NCBI GenBank assembly: GCA_035532755.1
Contig: DATKQI010000274.1
Coordinates: forward strand, 1 to 7,444
DNA length: 7,444 bases
DNA from: DATKQI01 sp035532755
GTDB taxonomy: Bacteria > Pseudomonadota > Alphaproteobacteria > Acetobacterales > Acetobacteraceae
Reading direction: 5' to 3'
Below the pieces are notes generated by a model. It was not told the DNA's origin. It did no database searches and saw only the letters and a program-made list of their open reading frames with translations. Below, in pieces: positions 1 to 6,265 of this stretch. The stretch's first letter is position 1, and each line of letters begins with the position of its first letter. Made by a program: the position numbers and the translations under genes.

Positions 1-2
1 CG

Positions 3-1775
3 CATCCGGGCGATGTGCTGGCCTTCCTGCCCGGCATGGCGGAGATCCGGCGGACGGAGGCCGCACTTGCCGGCTGCCCCGCCCTGGTGCTGCCGCTGCA
101 TGGGGATCTGCCGCCGGGCGCGCAGGATGCGGCGCTGCGCAGTGCCGACTGGCGGCGGGTGGTGCTCGCCACCTCCATCGCCGAGACCTCGCTGACCGTG
201 CCGGGGGTGCGCATCGTGGTGGATGGCGGGTTCCGTCGCGCGCCCCGGCTCGATCCGGCGACCGGGCTGACCCGGCTGGCCACGCTGCGCATCAGCCGCG
301 CCGCCGCCGAGCAGCGCTCCGGCCGCGCCGGGCGGGAAGGGCCGGGGGTCGCGATCCGGCTGTGGTCCGCCGCCCTGCATCGCGGCCTTGCCCCGTTCGA
401 CCGGCCGGAGATTCTGGAGGCTGAGCTTTCGTCCCTGCTGCTGGCCTGCACCGCCTGGGGCACCGCGCCCGCGGTGCTGCCGTTCCCCGATGCGCCGCCA
501 TCCGGTGCTTTGGCCGCCGCCGCGGCCTTGCTGGCTGAGCTCGGTGCGCGCGACGGCGAAGGGCGGATCACCGAAGCGGGACGGCGGATGGCCGCACTCG
601 GGGCGCATCCGCGGCTCGCCGCGATGATGCTGGCGGCGGAGGGGCCGGGCGAGGCCGCGCTCGCCGCCGATCTGGCTGCATTGCTGGAGGAGCGCGATCC
701 GCTGCGGGCGCCGGACGCGCCGGCGGACATCGCCCTGCGGCTGGAAGTGTTGGCTGGGCACGGGGAGGGCGACCGCAGTGCGGTTGGCCGCATCCGCCGG
801 GCCGCCGGGCAGTACCGCCGCCGGCTCCGCCTGCCGGCCGACCAGCCGGCGGCGGGCGATCCGGCGCCGCTGCTCGCCTGCGCCTTCCCCGACCGGATCG
901 CGCAGCGGCGCGGCGAGCCGGGGGTGTTCCGCCTTTCGGGCGGCGGCGGTGCGCGGCTGCCGCCCACCGATGCGCTGGCGCGCGCGCCGCTGCTGGCGGT
1001 GGTGGCGCTGGAGGCGAAGGCGGCGGCGCGCATCCGCCTCGCGGCACCGCTCGACCCCGAACGTCTGCCCGCCGTGCTGGCCGCGCGGGTGGTGGAGACC
1101 GTGGAGAGCGGGTTCGACCCCGTTTCGGGCGCGGTGCTGGCGCGGCGGCGGGTGCGGCTCGGCGCGCTGGTGCTGCAGGACCGCACCGGCCCCGCCCTGC
1201 CGGGGGAGGCGAAGGCCGGGCTGGCCGCCGCGCTCGCCACACGGTTGGACGCGCTGCCCTGGACCGCGGCCGCGCGGCAGTTCCAGGCGCGGGTGGGGCG
1301 GATGCGCGCGATCGAACCCGATGGCTGGCCGGATGTGTCCGATGCCGCGCTGGCGGCGGACGTTCCCGGCTGGCTCGGCCCGCATCTGGGCGGGATGGCG
1401 CGGCTCGCCGATCTCGCCCGGCTCGATCTGCCGGCGATCCTGCGCGAGCGCCTGCCCTGGGCGCAGCGGACGCGGCTCGACCGGGAGCTGCCGGCGGCAC
1501 TCGACCTGCCGGGCGGGCGGGCGGCGATCGACTACGCGCAGCCGGTACCGCTCGCCTCTGCCCGGGCGCAGGCGTTCTTCGGGCTGCGGGCCACGCCACC
1601 GCTGGCCGGCGGGCGCGTACCGCTGCAGCTCGCGCTGCTGTCCCCGGCCGGCCGGCCGGTGGCGATCACCGCCGATCTGGCCGGGTTCTGGGCGGGCGGC
1701 TGGGCGGAGGTGCGGCGCGAGATGCGCGGGCGCTACCCGAAGCATCGCTGGCCGGAGGACCCGGCCGGGCCGTGA
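3..1775 (+). CDS. hrpB: ATP-dependent RNA helicase HrpB, 5'-truncated by the window edge
   Basis: DEAH-box superfamily 2 helicase of the HrpB type, a cytoplasmic RNA-dependent NTPase; its exact role in most bacteria is unsettled. The reading frame is already open at the left edge (first full codon at base 3) and gives 590 residues. Seen in the fragment: the end of the second RecA domain with GDVLAFLPG near residues 3-11, motif V as VVLATSIAETSL (about 53-64), and motif VI as QRSGRAGR (about 104-111) with the arginine finger region. A long alanine-rich helical (HA2-like) region follows, then the HrpB-specific C-terminal domain ending in RYPKHRWPEDP, the usual HrpB tail. HrpB proteins are usually a little over 800 residues, so about 220-240 residues with the Walker A and DEAH motifs should lie upstream. 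The C-terminus is intact. The protease gene starts 104 nt downstream on the same strand, and there is no functional link between them. Confidence 0.94.
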   Translation, partial: HPGDVLAFLPGMAEIRRTEAALAGCPALVLPLHGDLPPGAQDAALRSADWRRVVLATSIAETSLTVPGVRIVVDGGFRRAPRLDPATGLTRLATLRISRAAAEQRSGRAGREGPGVAIRLWSAALHRGLAPFDRPEILEAELSSLLLACTAWGTAPAVLPFPDAPPSGALAAAAALLAELGARDGEGRITEAGRRMAALGAHPRLAAMMLAAEGPGEAALAADLAALLEERDPLRAPDAPADIALRLEVLAGHGEGDRSAVGRIRRAAGQYRRRLRLPADQPAAGDPAPLLACAFPDRIAQRRGEPGVFRLSGGGGARLPPTDALARAPLLAVVALEAKAAARIRLAAPLDPERLPAVLAARVVETVESGFDPVSGAVLARRRVRLGALVLQDRTGPALPGEAKAGLAAALATRLDALPWTAAARQFQARVGRMRAIEPDGWPDVSDAALAADVPGWLGPHLGGMARLADLARLDLPAILRERLPWAQRTRLDRELPAALDLPGGRAAIDYAQPVPLASARAQAFFGLRATPPLAGGRVPLQLALLSPAGRPVAITADLAGFWAGGWAEVRREMRGRYPKHRWPEDPAGP

Positions 1776-1866
1776 CGAGCGCCGATGACGTTGCCGCGTG
1801 CCGGGCGCGGAAAGCCTTGTTGCGGTGCTGCCTCCATGCCATTTCATCGCACCGACGTACCCCCGC

Positions 1867-1871
1867 GGAGG
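1867..1871 (+). promoter_or_regulatory. Ribosome binding site of the protease gene
   Basis: GGAGG followed by an 8-nt spacer to the ATG at 1880. This near-ideal Shine-Dalgarno decides the start. The frame stays open upstream to a GTG at 1772 that overlaps the hrpB stop, but starting there would put 36 polar and cysteine-containing residues in front of a well-formed signal peptide. Confidence 0.8.
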
Positions 1872-1879
1872 CTTGCGCC

Positions 1880-2950
1880 ATGGCTGCGCCTTCCCTGCTC
1901 ACGCGCCGCTCGCTCGCCGGCATGGTGGCGGCCGCCGCGCTGCTGATCGCGGGGCCGGCCTTCGCCCAGAACGGGTTTCCGAGCTTCCGCAACCTCGTGA
2001 AGCAGGTGCAGCCGGCGGTGGTGAACATCTCGGTGACCGAGAAGGTGCCGGAGACCGCGGGCGCCACGCCGCTGCCGCCGGGGCTGAAGGGCACGCCCTT
2101 CGAGAAGCAGTTCCGCAACCGGTTCCGCAGCGGCCCGCAGGTGATGGGCGCCGGATCGGGCTTCATCATCGACCCTTCCGGCGTGATCGTGACGAACAAC
2201 CATGTGGTCGGGCAGGCGAGCAGCATCACCGTGTCCCTCTCCGACGGCACGAAATTGCAGGCGCACGTGATCGGCGCGGACCAGCTGACCGATATCGCGG
2301 TGATCAAGGTCGATGCGCCGCGGCCGCTGCCCTACGTCACCTGGGGCAACTCCGACCGGGTGCAGGTGGGGGACTGGGTGCTGGTGGCGGGCAACCCGTT
2401 CGGCCTCGGCGGGTCCGTCACCGCCGGGATCGTGAGCGCGCGCGGGCGGGACATCGGGGCGGGGCCGTTCGATGATTTCCTGCAGCTCGACGCGCCGATC
2501 AACCCCGGCAATTCCGGCGGACCCGCCTTCAACATGCGCGGCCATGTGGTCGGGCTGAACACCGCGATCGTCTCGCCCACCGGCGGGTCGGTCGGCATCG
2601 GCTTCGCCATCCCGAGCCGCATCGTCGAGAAGATCGTCGCGCAGCTGCGCCGGGGCGGGCGCATCGCGCGCGGCTGGCTCGGCGTGTCGGTGCAGGATCT
2701 GCCGGGCGATGCGGGCGGCGTGGCGATCGACGGGGTGGAGCCGAACAGCCCGGCCGCGGCCGGCGGGGTGAAGGCGGGCGATGTGGTGATGGCGGTGAAC
2801 GGGACGCGCGTGAACAGTTCCAACGGGCTGATCCGCGCGGTGGCGGAGGTGCCGCCGGGGCGGATGGCGCGGTTGACGATCCGCCGCCATGGCCGGCAGA
2901 TCGTGCTGCCGGTGCGGGTTGGCCAGCGGCCGGCCGAGACACGCGGATAG
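1880..2950 (+). CDS. Periplasmic HtrA/Do-type serine protease with a single PDZ domain
   Basis: Trypsin-fold endopeptidase of the HtrA (DegP/DegQ/DegS) family, which degrades or chaperones misfolded envelope proteins. It has 356 residues. Residues 1-29 form a signal peptide: TRRSL near the start, a hydrophobic core, and an AFA cleavage site before Gln30. The two arginines faintly recall a Tat signal, but Sec export is as likely. The catalytic triad is visible as His108 in TNNHVV, Asp138 in LTDIAVIKVD and Ser212 in NPGNSGGPAFN. One PDZ domain begins at GWLGV (about 265) and runs to about 350. DegP and DegQ carry two PDZ domains and are longer. The length matches DegS, but DegS is membrane-anchored, whereas this protein has a cleavable signal. 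The response regulator starts 10 nt after the stop, so co-transcription is likely. The family is certain; the DegP, DegQ or DegS-like role is not. Confidence 0.93.
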   Translation: MAAPSLLTRRSLAGMVAAAALLIAGPAFAQNGFPSFRNLVKQVQPAVVNISVTEKVPETAGATPLPPGLKGTPFEKQFRNRFRSGPQVMGAGSGFIIDPSGVIVTNNHVVGQASSITVSLSDGTKLQAHVIGADQLTDIAVIKVDAPRPLPYVTWGNSDRVQVGDWVLVAGNPFGLGGSVTAGIVSARGRDIGAGPFDDFLQLDAPINPGNSGGPAFNMRGHVVGLNTAIVSPTGGSVGIGFAIPSRIVEKIVAQLRRGGRIARGWLGVSVQDLPGDAGGVAIDGVEPNSPAAAGGVKAGDVVMAVNGTRVNSSNGLIRAVAEVPPGRMARLTIRRHGRQIVLPVRVGQRPAETRG

Positions 2951-2954
2951 GGAG
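2949..2954 (+). promoter_or_regulatory. Ribosome binding site of the response regulator gene
   Basis: AGGGAG overlaps the protease stop codon (TAG, 2948-2950) and lies 6 nt before the ATG at 2961. It favours this start over in-frame upstream codons that would run into the protease gene, and it suggests translation is coupled to the protease. Confidence 0.7.
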
Positions 2955-2960
2955 CAGGCG

Positions 2961-3644
2961 ATGCGGATTCTGGTGGTCGAGGACGACAAGGACGTGGCCG
3001 GCTTCGTGACCAAGGGGCTGCGCGAGGCGGGGCATACGGTGGAGCATGCGGGGAACGGCCGGGACGGGCTGTTCCTCGCCGCGTCCGAGGCGTTCGACGC
3101 GATCGTGCTGGACCGGATGCTGCCCGGCGGTGTGGACGGGCTGCGCCTGCTGGAGACGCTGCGCGCGCAGGACAACAAGGTGCCGGTGCTGTTCCTCTCC
3201 GCGCTCGGCCAGGTGGACGACCGGGTGAAGGGGTTGAAGGCGGGCGGCGACGATTACCTCACCAAGCCCTTCGCCTTCTCCGAGCTGCTCGCCCGCGTGG
3301 AGGCGCTGATCCGCCGCGGCAAGGGCGAGGGGCCGACGACGCGGCTCGCGGTGGGCGACCTGGAGATGGACCTGCTGTCGCGCACCGTGCGGCGGGCGGG
3401 GCAGAAGATCGACCTGCAGCCGCGCGAGTTCCGGCTGCTCGAATACATGCTGCGCCACGGCGGCCAGGTGGTGACGCGCACGATGCTGCTGGAAGGCGTG
3501 TGGGACTATCATTTCGATCCGCAGACCAACGTGATCGACGTGCATGTGTCCCGGCTGCGGCAGAAGATCGACAAGCCGTTCGGCACCTCGCTGATCCATA
3601 CCGTGCGCAACGCGGGATACATGCTGCGGGCCGAGGCGGAGTAA
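2961..3644 (+). CDS. OmpR/PhoB-family response regulator (receiver plus winged helix)
   Basis: Cytoplasmic transcription factor activated by phosphotransfer, 227 residues, the normal length for the family. Receiver domain, about 1-115: acidic pocket Glu7-Asp8-Asp9, phospho-acceptor Asp51 in VLDRMLPGG, switch Ser80 in LFLSALG, Tyr99 in DDYLTKPF, and conserved Lys102-Pro103. C-terminal winged-helix domain, about 130-225: begins near LAVGDLEMDLLSRTVRR, with the recognition helix around NVIDVHVSRLRQKID (190-204) and the wing at HTVRNAGYMLR. All residues needed for phosphorylation and DNA binding are present. The kinase starts on its stop codon (TAATG), so the two are a cognate pair. The sequence recalls the large CusR/QseB-like part of the family, but the inducing signal cannot be read from it. 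By analogy the adjacent protease gene is a plausible target. Confidence 0.95.
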   Translation: MRILVVEDDKDVAGFVTKGLREAGHTVEHAGNGRDGLFLAASEAFDAIVLDRMLPGGVDGLRLLETLRAQDNKVPVLFLSALGQVDDRVKGLKAGGDDYLTKPFAFSELLARVEALIRRGKGEGPTTRLAVGDLEMDLLSRTVRRAGQKIDLQPREFRLLEYMLRHGGQVVTRTMLLEGVWDYHFDPQTNVIDVHVSRLRQKIDKPFGTSLIHTVRNAGYMLRAEAE

Positions 3645-5077
3645 TGCGCGCGGCCGGGCGGCGCTGGCTTCGCGCCCGGCATGCCCGCGCGCCGCGCCCC
3701 TATCTGCTGCGGTCCGCCGGCGTCCGCTTCGCGTTTCTCTATGCGATGGTGTTCGGGGCGAGCGCGCTCGCGCTCGCGCTGTTCCTGTGGTGGGCGACCG
3801 CGGGGCTGCTGGACCGGCAGGTGCAGGCCGCGATCAACGCCGACGCGCAAGGATTGGCCGAACGCTACCACGAGGGCGGGCTGCCGGCGCTGGTGGCGAC
3901 CATCCAGAACCGGCTGGCGCAGAACGTGGACGACAACGCGATCTACCTGCTGGTGGATGCCGCGCTGCACCCGATCGTGGGCAATCTGACGGAATGGCCG
4001 GCGCAGGTGACGCAGCCGAATTCCTGGTTCGAGCTGCCGGTGACGCGGGCGGGCATCGAATCGCTCGCGCGGATGCACCGCTACGACCTGCTGGGCGGGT
4101 TCCATCTGCTGATCGGGCGCGACGTGAAGGCGCGGGCGAAGCTGCGCGCGCTGCTGACCGACGGGCTGCTGTGGGCGCTGGGGGTGATGGTGGGGCTGGG
4201 CTTCGCCGGCGCGCTGCTGATCCGCGGCGTGTTTCGCGCGGCCCTGGCCGATGTGTCGGCCACCGCCATGGCGATCTCGGGCGGGGATCTGTCGCACCGG
4301 GTGCGCCGCTCCGGCCGGGGGGACGAGTTCGACCGGCTGGCCGAGACCATCAACGACATGCTGGACCGCATCGCCCGGCTGATGGACGGGGTGCGGCAGG
4401 TTTCCAACGCGATCGCGCACGATCTGCGCACGCCGATCACGCGCGCCCGCGCGCGGCTCGAGGATGCCGCGGCGCATGCGGAATGCGCGGAGGATCTGCG
4501 CGCGGCGATCGAGCGGGCGACGGTTGATCTCGACGGCGTGGTGGGCGTGTTCCAGGCGCTGCTGCGGATCGCCGAGATCGAGGCGGGCGCGCGCCGCTCG
4601 GCCTTCGCCCCGCTCGACCTCGCCCCGCTGCTGGCCGATCTGGCGGAGCTGTACGTGGCGGTGGCGGAGGAGCAGGGGGTGCGGCTGGTGCTGGACGCGC
4701 CGGCCCCCCTGCCGCTGCTGGGAGACCGCGAGCTGATCCAGCAGGCGGTGGCGAACCTGCTGGACAACGCGCTGAAATTCTCCCCGCCGGGCGGGGAGAT
4801 CCGGCTGCAGGGGCGGCGGCTGAACGGTTCGGTGCCCGGCTCGGTGGAGGTAGTGGTGGCCGATGCCGGGCCGGGCATTCCCGCCGAGGACCGCGAGCAC
4901 GCGATGGAGCGCTTCTTCCGCGGCGAGACGGCGCGCGACACGCCGGGCTCCGGCCTCGGCCTCGCGCTCGTGCAGGCGGTGAGCCAGCTGCATGGCGGGG
5001 TGCTGCGGCTGGAGGACAACGCGCCGGGGCTGCGGGCGGTGCTGATGCTGCCGGCGAAGACGGAAAATGCAGCATGA
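3644..5077 (+). CDS. Membrane sensor histidine kinase (HAMP, HisKA, HATPase)
   Basis: Cognate sensor kinase of the preceding regulator, 477 residues, bitopic inner-membrane protein. Order of parts: basic cytoplasmic N-terminus; transmembrane helix 1 at about 28-52; periplasmic sensor of about 120 residues with a GNLTEWP motif and ending GGFHLLIGRD; transmembrane helix 2 at about 174-196; HAMP at about 197-248; HisKA with phospho-acceptor His259 in AIAHDLRTPITR. The ATPase domain has the N box NLLDNALKFS (Asn371 and Asn375), G1 box DAGPGIP (Asp407) and G2 box GSGLGL (435-440). All catalytic parts look intact. The ATG overlaps the regulator stop by one base (TAATG), with GAGG at 3633-3636 and a 7-nt spacer. 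The frame is open further upstream, but that extension would only overlap the regulator's winged helix. The sensor loop has no fold I recognise, so the ligand is unknown. Confidence 0.95.
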   Translation: MRAAGRRWLRARHARAPRPYLLRSAGVRFAFLYAMVFGASALALALFLWWATAGLLDRQVQAAINADAQGLAERYHEGGLPALVATIQNRLAQNVDDNAIYLLVDAALHPIVGNLTEWPAQVTQPNSWFELPVTRAGIESLARMHRYDLLGGFHLLIGRDVKARAKLRALLTDGLLWALGVMVGLGFAGALLIRGVFRAALADVSATAMAISGGDLSHRVRRSGRGDEFDRLAETINDMLDRIARLMDGVRQVSNAIAHDLRTPITRARARLEDAAAHAECAEDLRAAIERATVDLDGVVGVFQALLRIAEIEAGARRSAFAPLDLAPLLADLAELYVAVAEEQGVRLVLDAPAPLPLLGDRELIQQAVANLLDNALKFSPPGGEIRLQGRRLNGSVPGSVEVVVADAGPGIPAEDREHAMERFFRGETARDTPGSGLGLALVQAVSQLHGGVLRLEDNAPGLRAVLMLPAKTENAA

Positions 5078-5126
5078 TGACGGCGGATTCACCCGCCCCC
5101 CATCGCCGGAACAGCCCGGATGCGGC

Positions 5127-5459
5127 ATGCTGCGGGGCATGATCGGGCGTTTTTCCTGGCGTCGCCGGAGTGGCGTGGTGGCCGGCGGCGCGATGCTGCT
5201 TGCCGTCTCCGGCGGCCTGCTCGGCGGGTTCGCGTTCGCGCAGCGCCGCGCCGCGCCGATGGAGGTGACGACCGATACGCCCGCCTATTGCTCCCAGCTC
5301 TCGCGGCGGGTGAGCGCGCTGGAGATGTCCGGCCGGCCGGCCTCGGCCGAGGTGCACCTGCTGATCGATGCCGGGCGGCGGATGTGCCGGCACGGGCAGG
5401 TGCTGGGCGGCATTCTCCGCCTGCGGCAGGCGCTGGTGCTGATGCTGCACGCGGGGTAG
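5127..5459 (+). CDS. Small secreted two-cysteine protein of unknown family
   Basis: I do not recognise the family. Read from 5127 it is 110 residues. A basic start (RFSWRRR) is followed by a hydrophobic, glycine-rich core and an AFA site at 36-38 before Gln39, which is a convincing signal peptide. The mature part is about 72 residues, basic and probably helical. It has two cysteines, Cys55 in AYCSQLSRRV and Cys87 in GRRMCRHGQ, which could pair in the periplasm, and ends in an LRLRQALVLML helix. No start has a strong ribosome site: ATG at 5139 (106 residues) fits the signal peptide equally well, and ATG at 5067 (130 residues) overlaps the kinase gene by 11 nt but adds a polar leader before the signal. 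It follows the kinase on the same strand, so a role as an accessory to, or target of, the two-component system is plausible but unproven. Confidence 0.7.
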   Translation: MLRGMIGRFSWRRRSGVVAGGAMLLAVSGGLLGGFAFAQRRAAPMEVTTDTPAYCSQLSRRVSALEMSGRPASAEVHLLIDAGRRMCRHGQVLGGILRLRQALVLMLHAG

Positions 5460-5477
5460 CGGCCGGCCATTGCTTCC

Positions 5478-6035
5478 TCAGTCGCCAATCGAACGAATGA
5501 CCCGCGCCGGATTTCCGCCGACAAGGGTATTCGGGGGAACGTTCCTGGTGACTACCGAACCCGCGGCCACAACCGAGTTTTCGCCTACCGTCACCCCACC
5601 GATGATCGTTGCGCCGGCCGCGATCCAGACGTTTCTCTCAATCACGATGGGCTTTGCGATCGTGGCGGCGCGGCGCCGCGAAGGTTCAAGGGGATGGCCT
5701 GTCGTGATGATGCTCACGTTCGGCCCGATCATCACATCGTCCGCGATGTCGAGCCCGCCAAGGTCATAGAAAGTGCAGTTCTGATTTACGAAGACATTAT
5801 GCCCGACGCGGATTTCGCTCCCGCCGGCAGTATAGAATGGCGGGATCAGCAGAAAGCTCTCGTCTACCTTTTTACCGATGAGTTCGCTGAACAAGACCCG
5901 GATTTCGTCCGCATCGTTGAACGTGAGGCGGTTGAGCGTGGCGGTGATCGCCATCGCTCGTTTGACGTTTGCCAGCATGGCCGCTGATTCCGGCGTCCTG
6001 CCATGGATGATCCTGGTGCCGTCCTCATGCGACAT
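5478..6035 (-). CDS. Sugar O-acetyltransferase, maltose/galactoside type (left-handed beta-helix)
   Basis: Acetyl-CoA-dependent O-acetyltransferase of the LbH_MAT/NodL group, cytoplasmic, and trimeric in known members. It has 185 residues, a normal length. The N-terminal helical part (about 15-55) resembles the Mac domain. From about 75 the hexapeptide repeats of the beta-helix follow, with QNCTFYDLGG, MIGPNVSIITTGHPLEP, VWIAAGATIIGGVTVGENSVVAAGSVV and the closing GGNPARVIR. The catalytic histidine is His114 in TTGHPL, close to His115 of the E. coli enzymes (from memory). The true sugar acceptor cannot be told. ATG at 6035 is preceded by GAGGA with a 9-nt spacer; the frame extends to an ATG at 6149 but that leader matches nothing in the family. 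The gene converges on the small secreted protein gene, with 17 nt between stops and no clear terminator. Its GC is visibly lower than its neighbours, suggesting transfer. Confidence 0.92.
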   Translation of the reverse strand: MSHEDGTRIIHGRTPESAAMLANVKRAMAITATLNRLTFNDADEIRVLFSELIGKKVDESFLLIPPFYTAGGSEIRVGHNVFVNQNCTFYDLGGLDIADDVMIGPNVSIITTGHPLEPSRRRAATIAKPIVIERNVWIAAGATIIGGVTVGENSVVAAGSVVTRNVPPNTLVGGNPARVIRSIGD

Positions 6036-6044
6036 GCGTTGTTT

Positions 6045-6049
6045 TCCTC
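6045..6049 (-). promoter_or_regulatory. Ribosome binding site of the acetyltransferase gene
   Basis: On the minus strand this reads GAGGA, 9 nt before the ATG at 6035. It supports the 185-residue protein over the 223-residue frame that starts at 6149. Confidence 0.65.
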
Positions 6050-6113
6050 GGGCTGCAGTTGAGCGTGCGTTTCGGCGCACGAATGCCGCACCAAGATTCG
6101 CCGAGTGCAGCCC
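6050..6113. repeat. Nested inverted repeat in the acetyltransferase leader
   Basis: An exact 8-bp inverted repeat, GGGCTGCA (6050-6057) and TGCAGCCC (6106-6113), brackets a 48-nt interval. Inside it is a 6-bp stem, CGTGCG (6064-6069) and CGCACG (6076-6081), with a 6-nt loop. In the acetyltransferase sense the outer stem ends directly next to the GAGGA ribosome site, so it could fold as a structured leader or serve as an operator. No U-tract follows, so it is not a standard terminator. Function is inferred only from position. Confidence 0.45.
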
Positions 6114-6150
6114 AAAGCGGAAGGGCCGGAATCCGGAGAGGCAATTCAAA

Positions 6151-6243
6151 ATGACCCGCTACGCCGGCATGACGAAAATGGGTAGAATGTGCCCAACCTG
6201 TCTTCCGTGGTGCTTTCTTCCGCAGTGCTTGCTTCCGTGGTGA
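6151..6243 (+). CDS. Possible 30-residue leader-type mini-ORF
   Basis: ATG at 6151 is preceded by GGAGAGG (6135-6141) with a 9-nt spacer, a good ribosome site, and the frame closes with TGA at 6241-6243, 22 nt before the thiolase start. The product begins MTRYAGMTKMGRM and ends with a cysteine-, proline- and tryptophan-rich tail, CLPWCFLPQCLLPW. The tail has a five-residue period because it is read through three 15-bp DNA repeats. It matches no family I know. It might be a translated leader, or only the chance reading of a repetitive non-coding leader. The second ATG at 6187 would give 18 residues. Confidence 0.22.
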   Translation: MTRYAGMTKMGRMCPTCLPWCFLPQCLLPW

Positions 6244-6246
6244 GCG
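6202..6246. repeat. Three tandem imperfect 15-bp direct repeats
   Basis: Units at 6202-6216, 6217-6231 and 6232-6246 each begin CTTCCG. Units 1 and 3 share their first 11 bases, CTTCCGTGGTG. Unit 2 differs from unit 1 at three of 15 positions. The array ends 8 nt before the thiolase ribosome site (6255-6259). A regulator binding array, a leader RNA element, or simple slippage are all possible. Confidence 0.75.
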
Positions 6247-6254
6247 CGATTTTC

Positions 6255-6259
6255 AGGAG
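6255..6259 (+). promoter_or_regulatory. Ribosome binding site of the thiolase gene
   Basis: AGGAG lies directly against an ATG at 6260 (no spacer) and 6 nt before a second in-frame ATG at 6266. Only the second has workable spacing, so the protein should begin MTVEPVVIAG. Confidence 0.8.
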
Positions 6260-6265
6260 ATGCCG

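Noticed and set aside
1644..1659. Four tandem CCGG units inside hrpB
   Set aside because: They simply encode in-frame Ala, Gly, Arg and Pro codons in a GC-rich gene; similar GGCCGGCC stretches occur at 5331-5341 and 5461-5468.
1772..1879. GTG start at 1772 overlapping the hrpB stop, giving a 392-residue protease
   Set aside because: It would place 36 polar residues with several cysteines before a complete signal peptide, and the ATG at 1880 has a near-ideal GGAGG with an 8-nt spacer.
3509..5140. A 543-codon open frame on the minus strand, opposite the kinase gene and longer than it
   Set aside because: It is rich in His, Arg, Gln and Pro with no domain, and lies opposite a kinase with every catalytic motif intact. 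Such antisense frames are expected at this GC. The same holds for minus-strand frames at 568-1599, 1844-3178, 2529-3599, 4437-5450 and 6146-7351.
5460..5477. Possible bidirectional terminator between the convergent genes
   Set aside because: Only a GGCCGGCC palindrome without a loop or T-tract is present, too little to call an intrinsic terminator.
6064..6081. The 6-bp hairpin as an intrinsic terminator
   Set aside because: The stem is short and no run of T follows on either strand; it is better described as part of the leader inverted repeat.
6058..6197. GTTGAGC (6058-6064) and GCCCAAC (6191-6197), which resemble integron attC core sites around a possible cassette
   Set aside because: The two cores are in the wrong relative order for an attC hairpin on either strand, and there is no partner core after the acetyltransferase stop.
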